Position numbers and translations under genes: made by a program
Notes under the pieces: model-generated
Database searches by the model: none
Seen by the model: only the letters and a program-made list of their open reading frames with translations
What the model was told of the DNA's origin: nothing
From: Alistipes sp.
GTDB lineage: Bacteria > Bacteroidota > Bacteroidia > Bacteroidales > Rikenellaceae
DNA: 64,000 bases
Reading direction: 5' to 3'
NCBI GenBank assembly: GCA_017532885.1
Contig: JAFXIS010000078.1
Location: 1 to 64,000 of the forward strand
Shown: positions 42,795 through 50,346 of the stretch, in pieces
How the letters are laid out: each line of letters opens with the position of its first letter
Position numbering within the stretch: the first letter of the stretch is position 1

Positions 42795-44699
42795 ATGAAA
42801 AAGACAATTATTGACCTTTTTGAGTCGTCGGTTGAGAAGTTCGGTGAAAAGACCTTCCTATTGGAGAAGCACGACGGTGAGTTCCAGCCCACGACATATA
42901 AGGAGTGTAAGACGCTTGCAATGCAGATTGGTGCCGGTTTGGTAGCTATGGGTGTGAAGCCCAAGCAGACAGTATCTATTTTGGCCGAGGGTTGTAACAA
43001 TTGGATTCTCTCGGAGCTTGGTTTGCTCTATGCCGGAGCTATCAGTGTGCCTTTGTCGATTAAGTTGGAGGAGGCAAATGATTTGCTGTTCCGCTTGCGC
43101 CATGCCGATGTTGAGACGATTATCGTATCGCAGTATCAGTTGCCGAAGATTCGCAAGATTCGCGAGCAGTTGCCTTTGGTTAAGAATGTCATCATCTTCG
43201 ATGGCGATATGGAGTTGCAGGAGGGTGAGGTTATGCTCCGCGATGTTATGGCCCAGGGTGAGGAGTATCTCAAGGAGCATGAGGCGGAGTTTTTGAAGAT
43301 TGGTCAGGCTATCCAGAACGATGACTACGCCACAATTACCTATACTTCGGGTACTACGGCAGACCCCAAGGGTGTAATCCTTACACATCGTAACTATACA
43401 GCCAATGTCGAGCAGGCTTTGACCCGTATTTCGATTCCGTCGGATTATACGATGTTTATCATCCTTCCTTTGGATCACTGCTTTGCTCATGTTGCAGGAT
43501 TCTATATCATGGTGGCATGTGGTGCTTCGGTAGCTACTACACAGGTGGGTCGCACCCCAATGGAGACGCTGAAGAATGTGCCGGTAAATATCAAGGAGGT
43601 GAAGCCTCATGTGCTGTTGTCGGTGCCGGCTTTGGCAAAGAATTTCCGCAAGTCAATCGAAACCTCTATCCGTAAGCAGGGCCCGAAGGTCGAGAAGTTG
43701 TTTAAGTTCGCCTTGAAGGTAGCTTACGAGTATAATCAGGACGGCTACACCAAGGGTAAGGGCTGGCGTTTTATCCTAAAGCCGCTGGTTGCTCTGTTCG
43801 ATAAGATTCTCTTCGAGAAGGTGCGCGCAGGATTTGGTGGCAATATCAAGTTCTTCGTAGGTGGTGGAGCTTTGCTCGATTCGGAGTTGCAGCGTTTCTT
43901 CTATGCTGTGGGTATGCCTATGTTGCAGGGCTATGGCCTTTCGGAGGCAACACCTATCATCTCGGCAAACTCACTCGGCAAGGGCCGTCACCGCTTTGGC
44001 TCGTCGGGTAAGGTTATCCAGCCTTTGGAGATTAAGATTCTGGACGACGAGGGCCGCGAGATGCCCACAGGTGTGAAGGGCGAAATCGTCATCAAGGGCG
44101 AGAATGTCATGGCGGGCTATTGGAAGAATCCTTCAGCTACGGCCGAGACCGTTAAGGACGGCTGGCTCTATACGGGCGATATGGGTTATATGGGCGCTGA
44201 TGGTTTCCTCTATGTCTTGGGCCGCTTCAAGAGCCTTTTGATTGCTGCCGATGGCGAGAAATATAGCCCCGAGGGAATGGAGGAGGCTATCGTTGATAAG
44301 TCGCCGCTGATTGACCAGATTATTATCCACAACAACCAGAGCCCCTTCACTTCGGCTATCGTTGTGCCTAACCGCGATGCTATCCGCAAGATGGTGACCG
44401 ATGCCGAGGACGAGGCGCAGTTGAAGGCTGCCGCTACGGCTTTGATGGGCGAGATTGACAAGTATCGTAAGGGTGGCCAGTACGCCGACGAGTTCCCCGA
44501 TCGCTGGTTGCCGGGCGCAATTGCTATCGTCGATGAGGCATTCACCGAGCAGAACGGCTTGGTAAACAGTACAATGAAGGTTGTGCGTGCCAAGGTTGAG
44601 GAGTATTTTGCCGACCGCATCGAGAATCTTTACACTGGCGAGGGTAAGCACCCTACAAGTGCAAAGAACTTGGCTTCAATTAAGAAGTTGGCGAAATAA
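42795..44699 (+). CDS. Long-chain acyl-CoA synthetase (AMP-forming)
   Basis: Activates a fatty acid to its CoA thioester through an acyl-adenylate. The 634-residue cytosolic or membrane-associated protein shows the ANL-superfamily motifs: P-loop YTSGTTADPKGVILTHRNY near 184-202, substrate region GYGLSEATPIIS near 382, and the hinge/C-terminal segment YTGDMGYMGADGFLYVLGR followed by the KYSPEGMEE lysine region. The length and layout match FadD/FAA-type synthetases rather than short acetyl-CoA synthetases. Chain-length preference is not evident. It is followed by a hairpin shared with the converging minus-strand operon. Confidence 0.92.
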   Translation: MKKTIIDLFESSVEKFGEKTFLLEKHDGEFQPTTYKECKTLAMQIGAGLVAMGVKPKQTVSILAEGCNNWILSELGLLYAGAISVPLSIKLEEANDLLFRLRHADVETIIVSQYQLPKIRKIREQLPLVKNVIIFDGDMELQEGEVMLRDVMAQGEEYLKEHEAEFLKIGQAIQNDDYATITYTSGTTADPKGVILTHRNYTANVEQALTRISIPSDYTMFIILPLDHCFAHVAGFYIMVACGASVATTQVGRTPMETLKNVPVNIKEVKPHVLLSVPALAKNFRKSIETSIRKQGPKVEKLFKFALKVAYEYNQDGYTKGKGWRFILKPLVALFDKILFEKVRAGFGGNIKFFVGGGALLDSELQRFFYAVGMPMLQGYGLSEATPIISANSLGKGRHRFGSSGKVIQPLEIKILDDEGREMPTGVKGEIVIKGENVMAGYWKNPSATAETVKDGWLYTGDMGYMGADGFLYVLGRFKSLLIAADGEKYSPEGMEEAIVDKSPLIDQIIIHNNQSPFTSAIVVPNRDAIRKMVTDAEDEAQLKAAATALMGEIDKYRKGGQYADEFPDRWLPGAIAIVDEAFTEQNGLVNSTMKVVRAKVEEYFADRIENLYTGEGKHPTSAKNLASIKKLAK

Positions 44700-44719
44700 A
44701 TTCTGTGTTAAATAAATAG

Positions 44720-44750
44720 TTTGGGGTGCTCCGCAAAAGAGCACCCCAAA
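44720..44750. terminator. Bidirectional terminator
   Basis: A perfect 12-bp stem TTTGGGGTGCTC / GAGCACCCCAAA with a 7-base loop lies between converging genes. Confidence 0.8.
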
Positions 44751-44766
44751 ATGTTTTATACGGATA

Positions 44767-45573
44767 CTATCTTTTGGTTTTTGGTGTTGCACAAACCTCC
44801 TCTAATGTAATTGGAAATCCATATTCTATTTTATGCAGCGTGACGGTCTCTACCCACTCATTGTCTTTTAGTTCATACCATTTTCCTTCGGTAAGTTTTC
44901 CACTTCGCTTTGAGAATGTACCTTCCAAGCGTACACGGTTAATGGCAAAATCCGGATTCTGGGCAGTTATAAGTATGTTGTCACTATTCTGCACATCGTA
45001 AATCTTTATATACTCTTTATCTTTTGCCGATTTGATTTGTTCTAAATCTAAGAGAGATAAAAATTTATTTATTATGATGCGACATTGCATCCGACCTGTT
45101 TTTGTTGTGCCTTCCCATTCGTGATAAAATGAGCCATCGTAGAGCTGCGTAACGCCACTCTCCCATTCTATACGCATTGCCTCAGAAGTTTCATCCATTG
45201 CAATTGTCAGAACGCCTTTTGTTGGTTTACCATCGGGAGTAATGCGATAGTAATCGTTGTCATCCTCGGGAGCAGGTTTTACTCTGGCCGTAAAAGTCAC
45301 TCTGAAAGAGTTGGATTTTTGTAAATCTTCGATAGCAGAAAAAACTATATCTTCAGGTGTCTTGGCTTCGATTTTATTAGTCGGAATGATTAAATACACG
45401 CCTATTATTATAGCGGCTGCCATACTTGTCAAGCGTATAGTGTTTAGCCAAATCGAGCTTTTGGGTTTGCGTAGCTTAATCTCTTCGGCCGAGGGTGCGA
45501 ATTGTGGAGTTAATATCTGCTCAACACGACGGTCTAACTCCTGAAAATTGTTATTTTGCTCATTTGTTTTCAT
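44767..45573 (-). CDS. Membrane-anchored partner of an ECF sigma factor, LolA-like periplasmic domain
   Basis: A 268-residue single-pass protein. The N-terminal 45 residues are cytoplasmic (LDRRVEQILTPQFAPSAEEIKLRKPKSS), a membrane helix follows (about 48-66, LTSMAAAIIIGVYLIIP) and the rest is periplasmic with a fold resembling LolA/LolB-type lipoprotein carriers (FRVTFTARVKP, ..TKGVLTIAMDETSEAMRIEW, YDGSFYHEWEG). It sits 20 bases downstream of an ECF sigma gene in the position of an anti-sigma factor, but it has no zinc-binding HxxxCxxC motif, so anti-sigma activity is inferred from topology and context only. The region looks more AT-rich than the housekeeping genes nearby. Confidence 0.75.
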   Translation of the reverse strand: MKTNEQNNNFQELDRRVEQILTPQFAPSAEEIKLRKPKSSIWLNTIRLTSMAAAIIIGVYLIIPTNKIEAKTPEDIVFSAIEDLQKSNSFRVTFTARVKPAPEDDNDYYRITPDGKPTKGVLTIAMDETSEAMRIEWESGVTQLYDGSFYHEWEGTTKTGRMQCRIIINKFLSLLDLEQIKSAKDKEYIKIYDVQNSDNILITAQNPDFAINRVRLEGTFSKRSGKLTEGKWYELKDNEWVETVTLHKIEYGFPITLEEVCATPKTKR

Positions 45574-45593
45574 TGTGATTACATTTTTTTGGA

Positions 45594-46112
45594 TTAAATA
45601 AGTTCTTGTTTTTGAAGCTCTTTACGCAGATGCTCAATGCCATAACGATATCGTGATTTTACCGTTGGCAAAGGTATATCCATCATCTCGGATACCTCTG
45701 CAAAGGTATAACCTCCGTGCAGATGCAGACGAATAACCTCGCTCTGCTCGTCAGGAATGGTTGCCAGTAGTTTTGCTATCAGGACTTGCTCCTGCTCGAA
45801 ATTCGAGGGCTCAAGTTCCTCGACTTGCAGCTTTTGTAGCGATGTCACATCTACGAATTCTACTCTTTTACGCTCGCGTAATAACTGCGTACAACTATTC
45901 GACAGAGCTCGATAGAGATAATATCGCATATTTCTCACCTCGCTCAAATTTTGCCTATGGAGTTTGAGGTATAACTCTTGAATCATATCTTGGGCCGCCT
46001 CCCTTTCGCCTAAACGGTAACAGGCATACCGATAGAGCGATGGCAGCTCTGCCGTTATTATCGCTTCGGCTTGTTCGAACGACCCCTCTTTGACAGGTTC
46101 TTTATGGTTCAT
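45594..46112 (-). CDS. ECF-type RNA polymerase sigma factor
   Basis: A 172-residue extracytoplasmic-function sigma factor. Region 2 is visible at about 20-85 (LPSLYRYACYRLGEREAAQDMIQELYLKLHR, with the acidic/aromatic DMIQELYLKL core) and region 4 at about 112-165 (LATIPDEQSEVIRLHLHGGYTFAEVSEMMDIPLPTVKSR over the helix-turn-helix). Regions 1 and 3 are absent, as expected. It is the first gene of a minus-strand pair with the putative membrane partner. Since thiol-redox lipoproteins lie just upstream on the same strand, an envelope-stress role is possible but not shown. Confidence 0.92.
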   Translation of the reverse strand: MNHKEPVKEGSFEQAEAIITAELPSLYRYACYRLGEREAAQDMIQELYLKLHRQNLSEVRNMRYYLYRALSNSCTQLLRERKRVEFVDVTSLQKLQVEELEPSNFEQEQVLIAKLLATIPDEQSEVIRLHLHGGYTFAEVSEMMDIPLPTVKSRYRYGIEHLRKELQKQELI

Positions 46113-46156
46113 ACAGTTTGAATTAATATTATGCTTTCTGTTTATAAAACGCGTTT

Positions 46157-46164
46157 CAAATATA
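46157..46164 (-). promoter_or_regulatory. -7 element of the ECF sigma gene
   Basis: TATATTTG on the minus strand, 44 bases before the sigma start; no clear -33, which could mean alternative (autoregulated) recognition. Confidence 0.45.
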
Positions 46165-46363
46165 AGACGAAAAATATTAGGAAAGGATTTAATATAACCC
46201 TAAATAAATCTGTCTAACAAGGCTCTTTCGGCATCTACCTTGCTCTCTAAATTCCTTACCCCCACCTGCCGTCACTCTGAGGGAGCTTTAGCGTCCGCGA
46301 GAGTCTATCGTCTAAAGAGATTCTGAGCAAAACAAGTTTTGCCCGGAATGATATTATATGAGT

Positions 46364-46412
46364 AAAGGGTGCCGGCCAAAGACCGACACCCTTTGCTGCA
46401 AATCATTTGCAG
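46364..46412 (-). terminator. Hairpin pair after the thioredoxin-lipoprotein operon
   Basis: Two adjacent inverted repeats (8-bp arms each) directly downstream, on the minus strand, of the second thioredoxin-like gene. Neither has a strong T run, so termination is likely but not certain. Confidence 0.5.
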
Positions 46413-46444
46413 AGCGATTACTCGCAATATTTTTTACGATATGA

Positions 46445-47545
46445 TTATTGTTTGTCCAATATCTCGCTAACTGTGTTAATTATCTCCTGACCACGAAGAT
46501 CGCGCTTAAGGATTGTTCCGTCGGGAGCAAAGAGAATAATGTGAGGAATGCCATTTACGCCATATATCTCCATTGCCTTATCCTCAGAATCTATAATTTG
46601 TGGCCATACGACGCCCTCATTCGTGATAGCCTTCTTTAAGTTCTCCTCTTTGTCTGAAACGAAAACACCCAAAACGGTCAGCCCTTTATCCTTATATTTA
46701 TTATGCAGCTTAAGTAGGTTGGGAATCTCTCCTATGCACGGGCCACACCACGATGCCCACATATCCAAAAGTATATAGTTGCCCTTACCGATGTAGTCGG
46801 ATAGTGCTGTCGGGTTGCCGTCGATGTCTTTACCTTTAATATCTTTAAAAGGTTTACCTTCTGCGGTTGCGTTTTGTGCCTTCAATAGCTCGATAAGCCA
46901 AGCTGCTCTCTTTTGAGTCCTTAACCACGGCCCGAAAGATGAGGCTATTTCCATTTGGGAAGATGTAAATATTTCATCAAAAAAGGCAGTATACATCAAA
47001 AAATAACCTACCGCATCATTGTTATGGAGTGCAAAAAGTTCCTTGCAACGTATGGTCATAGCGGCAACCATCTCGTGTTGGTATTCCTTTAGTGCCGCAC
47101 GAGCCTCTTTTGATCTTCTGTCGGTAAATTGGCTCAAAATCTCTTTTTGCTCTTGTTTAACCTGTGCGTAAAGGCTATCCTCCTCTTGTGAAATACTTCT
47201 CATTGCATCGTTCTGAGGCGTGCCCGACGGCTGGTTTGGCTTATTAAAATTGACATTGATATCACCACCCTCCAAAATGAAATTGGCGTATATGTCACGG
47301 TTGTCTATATCAATGCGACAGAACACAGCAGTGTCAATTTTGCCCTTAAATGTAAATTTATTACCTTCGATTAAGGTACTATCGATGAGTTTGTTGCCTT
47401 CGTAGCGCGAGATGTAAATCTTTTTACCGTGATAGGTTGAATCATTCAGTATGCCTGTGACGGTATAGCTCGTCTGTTTGTGTGGTTGGCACGCAGATAA
47501 TAATGCTATTAAGCATACAGCGAATATTTGAATCTGTTTTTTCAT
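46445..47545 (-). CDS. DUF4369/TlpA-like thioredoxin-fold lipoprotein
   Basis: A 366-residue periplasm- or surface-facing lipoprotein (signal peptide with Cys at 19, IALLSACQPHKQ). An N-terminal DUF4369-type beta domain (YTVTGILNDSTYHGKKIYISR, about 27-110) and a helical linker precede a TlpA/AhpC-type thioredoxin domain (about 230-366) with the active-site motif WASWCGPCIGEIP and the cis-Pro loop VNGIPHIILF. This architecture is common in Bacteroidetes, where it is thought to reduce disulphides or cytochrome precursors. It is cotranscribed with the related gene upstream (18-base gap). Confidence 0.9.
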   Translation of the reverse strand: MKKQIQIFAVCLIALLSACQPHKQTSYTVTGILNDSTYHGKKIYISRYEGNKLIDSTLIEGNKFTFKGKIDTAVFCRIDIDNRDIYANFILEGGDINVNFNKPNQPSGTPQNDAMRSISQEEDSLYAQVKQEQKEILSQFTDRRSKEARAALKEYQHEMVAAMTIRCKELFALHNNDAVGYFLMYTAFFDEIFTSSQMEIASSFGPWLRTQKRAAWLIELLKAQNATAEGKPFKDIKGKDIDGNPTALSDYIGKGNYILLDMWASWCGPCIGEIPNLLKLHNKYKDKGLTVLGVFVSDKEENLKKAITNEGVVWPQIIDSEDKAMEIYGVNGIPHIILFAPDGTILKRDLRGQEIINTVSEILDKQ

Positions 47546-47563
47546 CGTTTTAGTTTTTATATT

Positions 47564-49177
47564 TTATTCGCAATACTCTTTTACCAAGGCCTCAATCTCC
47601 TCGGTTGAGGGGCCTATGGCGAGAATCTTCTTTGTCGCGGGGTCGATGATGAATATTCCGCCGGCGGCGTTGCCGATATTGTATTTGATCCACAGATTCA
47701 GGCGGTCGTTGAGCTCCACCAATACGGGCCAGGTGTAGCCATCCTGCTCGACAGCCTTTTTAAGTGCGTTGGTGTTCTTTGATTCGCGGGCGATGCTGAC
47801 AACGCACATTCCCTTATCCTTGTACTTCTCGTAAATGGGGATGTTCTTCATCGCGGCTCTGCGACATGGCCCGCACCACGATGCCCACATGTCGAGTATG
47901 ACGATGCGGCTGCCCTTAGTCATCTCCGAGAAGCGGAACATCTGTCCCTGCATATCGGGAGCCTCGAAGTCGATATACTCCGAGCCGACCTTAATTTTTG
48001 CCGACTCAATTTTCTCTGCCAGCTCCCGACCTTTGTTATTAGTCGCAAATTTCTCGGCATAAAGCTCGGCTGCCTGCATAATCTCGTTGTATAGTCCATA
48101 TTGGTCGCCATATTGCAAAGAGTAGTATAGTAGATATACGAAGTTGATATATACAAGCGAGGGTGCTGCTACGGCCTCCTCCAAAATTGTGCGTGCCATT
48201 TCGGTATCGGCTTTAAGTTGTTGCGATGCCACAGCCCAATACTCTTTGCAATATTTTACAGAGTCGGGAAGGTTGCGAAGCTCTGCATATAAAGCAAGTG
48301 CTTTATCGCGGTCCGATTCCGCCTCGGCACGCGCGAGAATATCGTTGGCCACATCGCTGAAATAGAATCCCTGCTCTTCGAGTTCCTCCAATTGCTTGTC
48401 GTATGGGGCGGCCACCGCTTGTGCACGCTGCTTAAGGGCCTTTATGGCGTGATTTATCTCGCCCGAAACCACGCTGTTACTCATCTCCTCGAAGTCGCAG
48501 ACAATATCTACCTCCTTCTCGGCTACGAAAAATTCGCAGGTCGACATCGATCCGCGGATATGCTGCTCCCAAGCTATAAGTGTGTAGAAATCATCACCTT
48601 CAGTTGGGATGTCAATCTGGAATTTGCCGTCGATAAGAGGAATTACCGTTCCGAAAGATTCTATGCTTTGAGCCGTCTGGAACAAGTCATCGCGAATCAG
48701 AATGACGGCCTTTGTCTTGTCGCTGACGACCTCGCCTTTGATGCGTCGCGGGCGTGTTATTTCGGGTTGTTGCAGACTTAGGCCGCGGATGTTGAGTGTT
48801 TCGCTACCATCCAAAACCATATCGACAGCCTTGTCCTCCTTTGCTACAGGCTCGAAACGCAGCGTGAAGAGCAGTACGCCCGAAGCATCAATGGTGTATT
48901 TCTTGTTTAGTTCAATGCCCTCTATGCCGAGTAGTTGGTAGCGATTGCCCGTAGTGCGACCTGCGAGGTAATACTCACCTTTGTCGCCCTGCAACCTAAA
49001 CCAATATTCCTCGAAAGCATAAGCTCCGGCGTGGATGATTGTTGCGCTGTCGGTCAGTTCGATTTTGTGAACACGGAAAGAGTCGTAGCTCTCCATTGTG
49101 GGATACTCGATTGTGTGCGTTTTGCCACACGACGCAAGATAGAGCGCCGCCCAAAGAAGTGGTAGAAGTTTTTTCAT
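47564..49177 (-). CDS. TlpA-like thioredoxin-fold lipoprotein
   Basis: A 537-residue lipoprotein (Cys at 17, LYLASCGKTHTIEYP) with a long N-terminal beta region containing a DUF4369-like segment, a helical middle and a C-terminal thioredoxin domain (about 400-537) with WASWCGPCRRAAMKNIP. The loop corresponding to the cis-Pro region reads NAAGGIFIID, so the usual proline is missing, which may alter substrate handling. It is the first gene of the two-gene operon and has its own promoter. Confidence 0.88.
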   Translation of the reverse strand: MKKLLPLLWAALYLASCGKTHTIEYPTMESYDSFRVHKIELTDSATIIHAGAYAFEEYWFRLQGDKGEYYLAGRTTGNRYQLLGIEGIELNKKYTIDASGVLLFTLRFEPVAKEDKAVDMVLDGSETLNIRGLSLQQPEITRPRRIKGEVVSDKTKAVILIRDDLFQTAQSIESFGTVIPLIDGKFQIDIPTEGDDFYTLIAWEQHIRGSMSTCEFFVAEKEVDIVCDFEEMSNSVVSGEINHAIKALKQRAQAVAAPYDKQLEELEEQGFYFSDVANDILARAEAESDRDKALALYAELRNLPDSVKYCKEYWAVASQQLKADTEMARTILEEAVAAPSLVYINFVYLLYYSLQYGDQYGLYNEIMQAAELYAEKFATNNKGRELAEKIESAKIKVGSEYIDFEAPDMQGQMFRFSEMTKGSRIVILDMWASWCGPCRRAAMKNIPIYEKYKDKGMCVVSIARESKNTNALKKAVEQDGYTWPVLVELNDRLNLWIKYNIGNAAGGIFIIDPATKKILAIGPSTEEIEALVKEYCE

Positions 49178-49199
49178 CGTTTTTGAGTTTTAATTTTGC

Positions 49200-49231
49200 A
49201 AATGTAGTAAGAATTTTATCTATTTTGCAAC
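49200..49231 (-). promoter_or_regulatory. Promoter of the thioredoxin-lipoprotein operon
   Basis: On the minus strand: TTG at 49231-49229, 21 bases, TACATTTG at 49207-49200, then a 22-base leader. Confidence 0.65.
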
Positions 49232-49498
49232 TGTTTTGTGTGTAATTTTCGGGGGGGGTAATCTATTGATTATCAACAATATAAATAGCTGTAAATTTCT
49301 TAATTTTTTTCTGTGTGTTTTATCTTATTGGTTTCTTTCTTCTATAATACGAATAAGTCGGCGTTTTGTAACATCGAAATATGATTTTTTCTATTATTAG
49401 ACGCGAAACAACGAAAAAGGTTACAACGGAGGTCTGATTCTGTCGTGATGAAGGTTGTTTGAATCTGCTTTTTGGCTGACGCTTGTGACTTTTTGGAC

Positions 49499-49529
49499 TT
49501 GCGAAATAGGAATGTTTTTCTTAGCTTTG
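49499..49529 (+). promoter_or_regulatory. tRNA-Gly promoter
   Basis: TTG at 49499-49501, 20 bases, TAGCTTTG at 49522-49529; the tRNA begins 12 bases later. Confidence 0.65.
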
Positions 49530-49540
49530 CATCACATTTC

Positions 49541-49613
49541 GCGGTAGTAGCTCAGTTGGTAGAGCATTGGCTTCCCAAGCCAAGGGTCACGGGTTCGAGT
49601 CCCGCTTACCGCT
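49541..49613 (+). tRNA. tRNA-Gly (anticodon CCC)
   Basis: A 73-nt cloverleaf can be laid out in full: acceptor GCGGTAG with TTACCGC (one G-T pair), D-arm GCTC/GAGC with loop AGTTGGTA, anticodon stem TTGGC/GCCAA with loop TTCCCAA giving anticodon CCC, variable loop GGGTC, and T-arm around TTCGAGT. The discriminator base is T and CCA is not encoded. One mismatch (A-C) sits at the base of the T stem (positions 49-65). It reads GGG glycine codons. Confidence 0.95.
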
Positions 49614-49630
49614 CTGTTGTGAAGAGAGAA
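49603..49630. repeat. tRNA 3' end, left arm of a 28-bp inverted duplication
   Basis: The last 11 bases of the tRNA plus 17 downstream bases are repeated, inverted and without mismatch, at 49722-49749. Confidence 0.85.
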
Positions 49631-49657
49631 TAAGTGGCTTGTGCCACTTATTTTTTT
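49629..49657 (+). terminator. tRNA-Gly terminator
   Basis: Perfect 10-bp stem AATAAGTGGC/GCCACTTATT, loop TTGT, then a run of T. Confidence 0.9.
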
Positions 49658-49721
49658 ATAGTTTTTTTGAATTGTAAATAAATTTCCCTTCAAAAAACCT
49701 ATAAAAATAGCCATTTGGCTT

Positions 49722-49749
49722 TTCTCTCTTCACAACAGAGCGGTAAGCG
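49722..49749. repeat. Inverted copy of the tRNA-Gly 3' end
   Basis: A 28-bp perfect inverted match to 49603-49630, separated from it by 91 bases that include the tRNA terminator. Confidence 0.85.
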
Positions 49750-49831
49750 CTATTTATATAGCGGGTTGCGGGGATAGAAAATATTTGATTTTCAGCGGAA
49801 TCCCCGCTACGGCTTCGCCGTTCGAGTCCCG

Positions 49832-49883
49832 TTTATCAAACTTCACAAGCGACCCGAATAGGTCGCTTGTGAAGTTTGATAAA
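49832..49883. repeat. Perfect 23-bp-arm palindrome
   Basis: TTTATCAAACTTCACAAG at 49832-49849 begins a 23-bp arm that is repeated inverted at 49861-49883 around the loop CGAATA. Outside it the pairing nearly continues into GAGTCCC / GGAACTC. No promoter is evident; as RNA it would be a very stable hairpin. Confidence 0.85.
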
Positions 49884-50273
49884 GGAACTCGTTCAGCTTG
49901 TTGCGCCTCGGCAGACTTGTCTATGGTCGGTTGTTGTTTGCTTCGCAAATCCTCGGGATTGCTGTGTGATTGTGTCTGAAAATGAATTTTCGCCACATCG
50001 CCCACCAATCCCGATAATCTTCGATTACAACAACCTCCCATAGGTCTGCTCTCGGCTTCTGCCGCCGTTCAAGTCCCAATCTGCAATGTTGAGAGGTATG
50101 GACCGAATTCAGTGACCATTCCGTGCTTTTAGGAGTGGGTAAAGCGACACATTGTTTATCGTGATTGTTGTTGTGAGGGGTGCGGATATATGAAATGATT
50201 TTGGGGACTATATGTTTTGATTGAAAAGGTGTAAATATATAATTGGAGTTGCTGTTTTGCGAAATTATTTTCA

Positions 50274-50281
50274 TAACTTTG
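50274..50281 (+). promoter_or_regulatory. -7 element upstream of the oxidoreductase cluster
   Basis: TAACTTTG, 65 bases before the first Gfo/Idh gene; the -33 is not clear. Confidence 0.5.
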
Positions 50282-50346
50282 TAGAGATAGTAGATTGCCG
50301 AAATGGTCTTTATCGGATGTGAAATATAATTTAGAATCCAAGATAT

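Larger units (their letters stand above)
46113..46444. other. Gap with sigma-factor promoter and a hairpin
   Basis: This 332-base gap has no gene. On the minus strand it holds a -7 element for the ECF sigma gene (46157-46164, TATATTTG) and, closer to the thioredoxin gene, two hairpins: AAAGGGTG/CACCCTTT at 46364-46394 and CTGCAAAT/ATTTGCAG at 46396-46412. Confidence 0.6.
49178..49540. other. Intergenic region between the thioredoxin operon and tRNA-Gly
   Basis: 363 bases without a gene. The left end holds the minus-strand promoter of the thioredoxin operon, the right end the tRNA promoter. A run of eight G at 49252-49259 stands out; the rest is AT-rich with no structure that I can recognise. 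Confidence 0.6.
49614..50346. other. Repeat-rich, gene-free flank of tRNA-Gly
   Basis: 733 bases with no convincing gene. It contains the tRNA terminator, an inverted copy of the tRNA 3' end, an inverted repeat GCGGGGAT/ATCCCCGC (49768-49807), a long perfect palindrome (49832-49883), two further copies of the T-arm sequence GTTCRAGTCCC (49820, 50067) and, near the right end, the -7 element of the next gene. It looks like a scar of repeated insertion, deletion or inversion next to a tRNA. Confidence 0.7.

Noticed and set aside
49252..49259. Run of eight G as a possible phase-variation tract
   Set aside because: It lies 75 bases from the nearest start codon, outside the predicted promoter spacer and outside any coding frame.
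49532..49714. 60-codon minus-strand open frame over the tRNA
   Set aside because: It translates the complement of tRNA-Gly; not a gene.
49754..50041. 95-codon minus-strand open frame in the tRNA flank
   Set aside because: It runs through the perfect palindrome and repeated T-arm sequence; no recognisable domain or promoter, so chance reading of repeats is more likely.
49593..50078. CRISPR-like repeat array from three GTTCRAGTCCC copies
   Set aside because: The spacing is irregular (about 227 and 247 bases), repeats are only 11-12 bases and match the tRNA T-arm; no cas genes are present.
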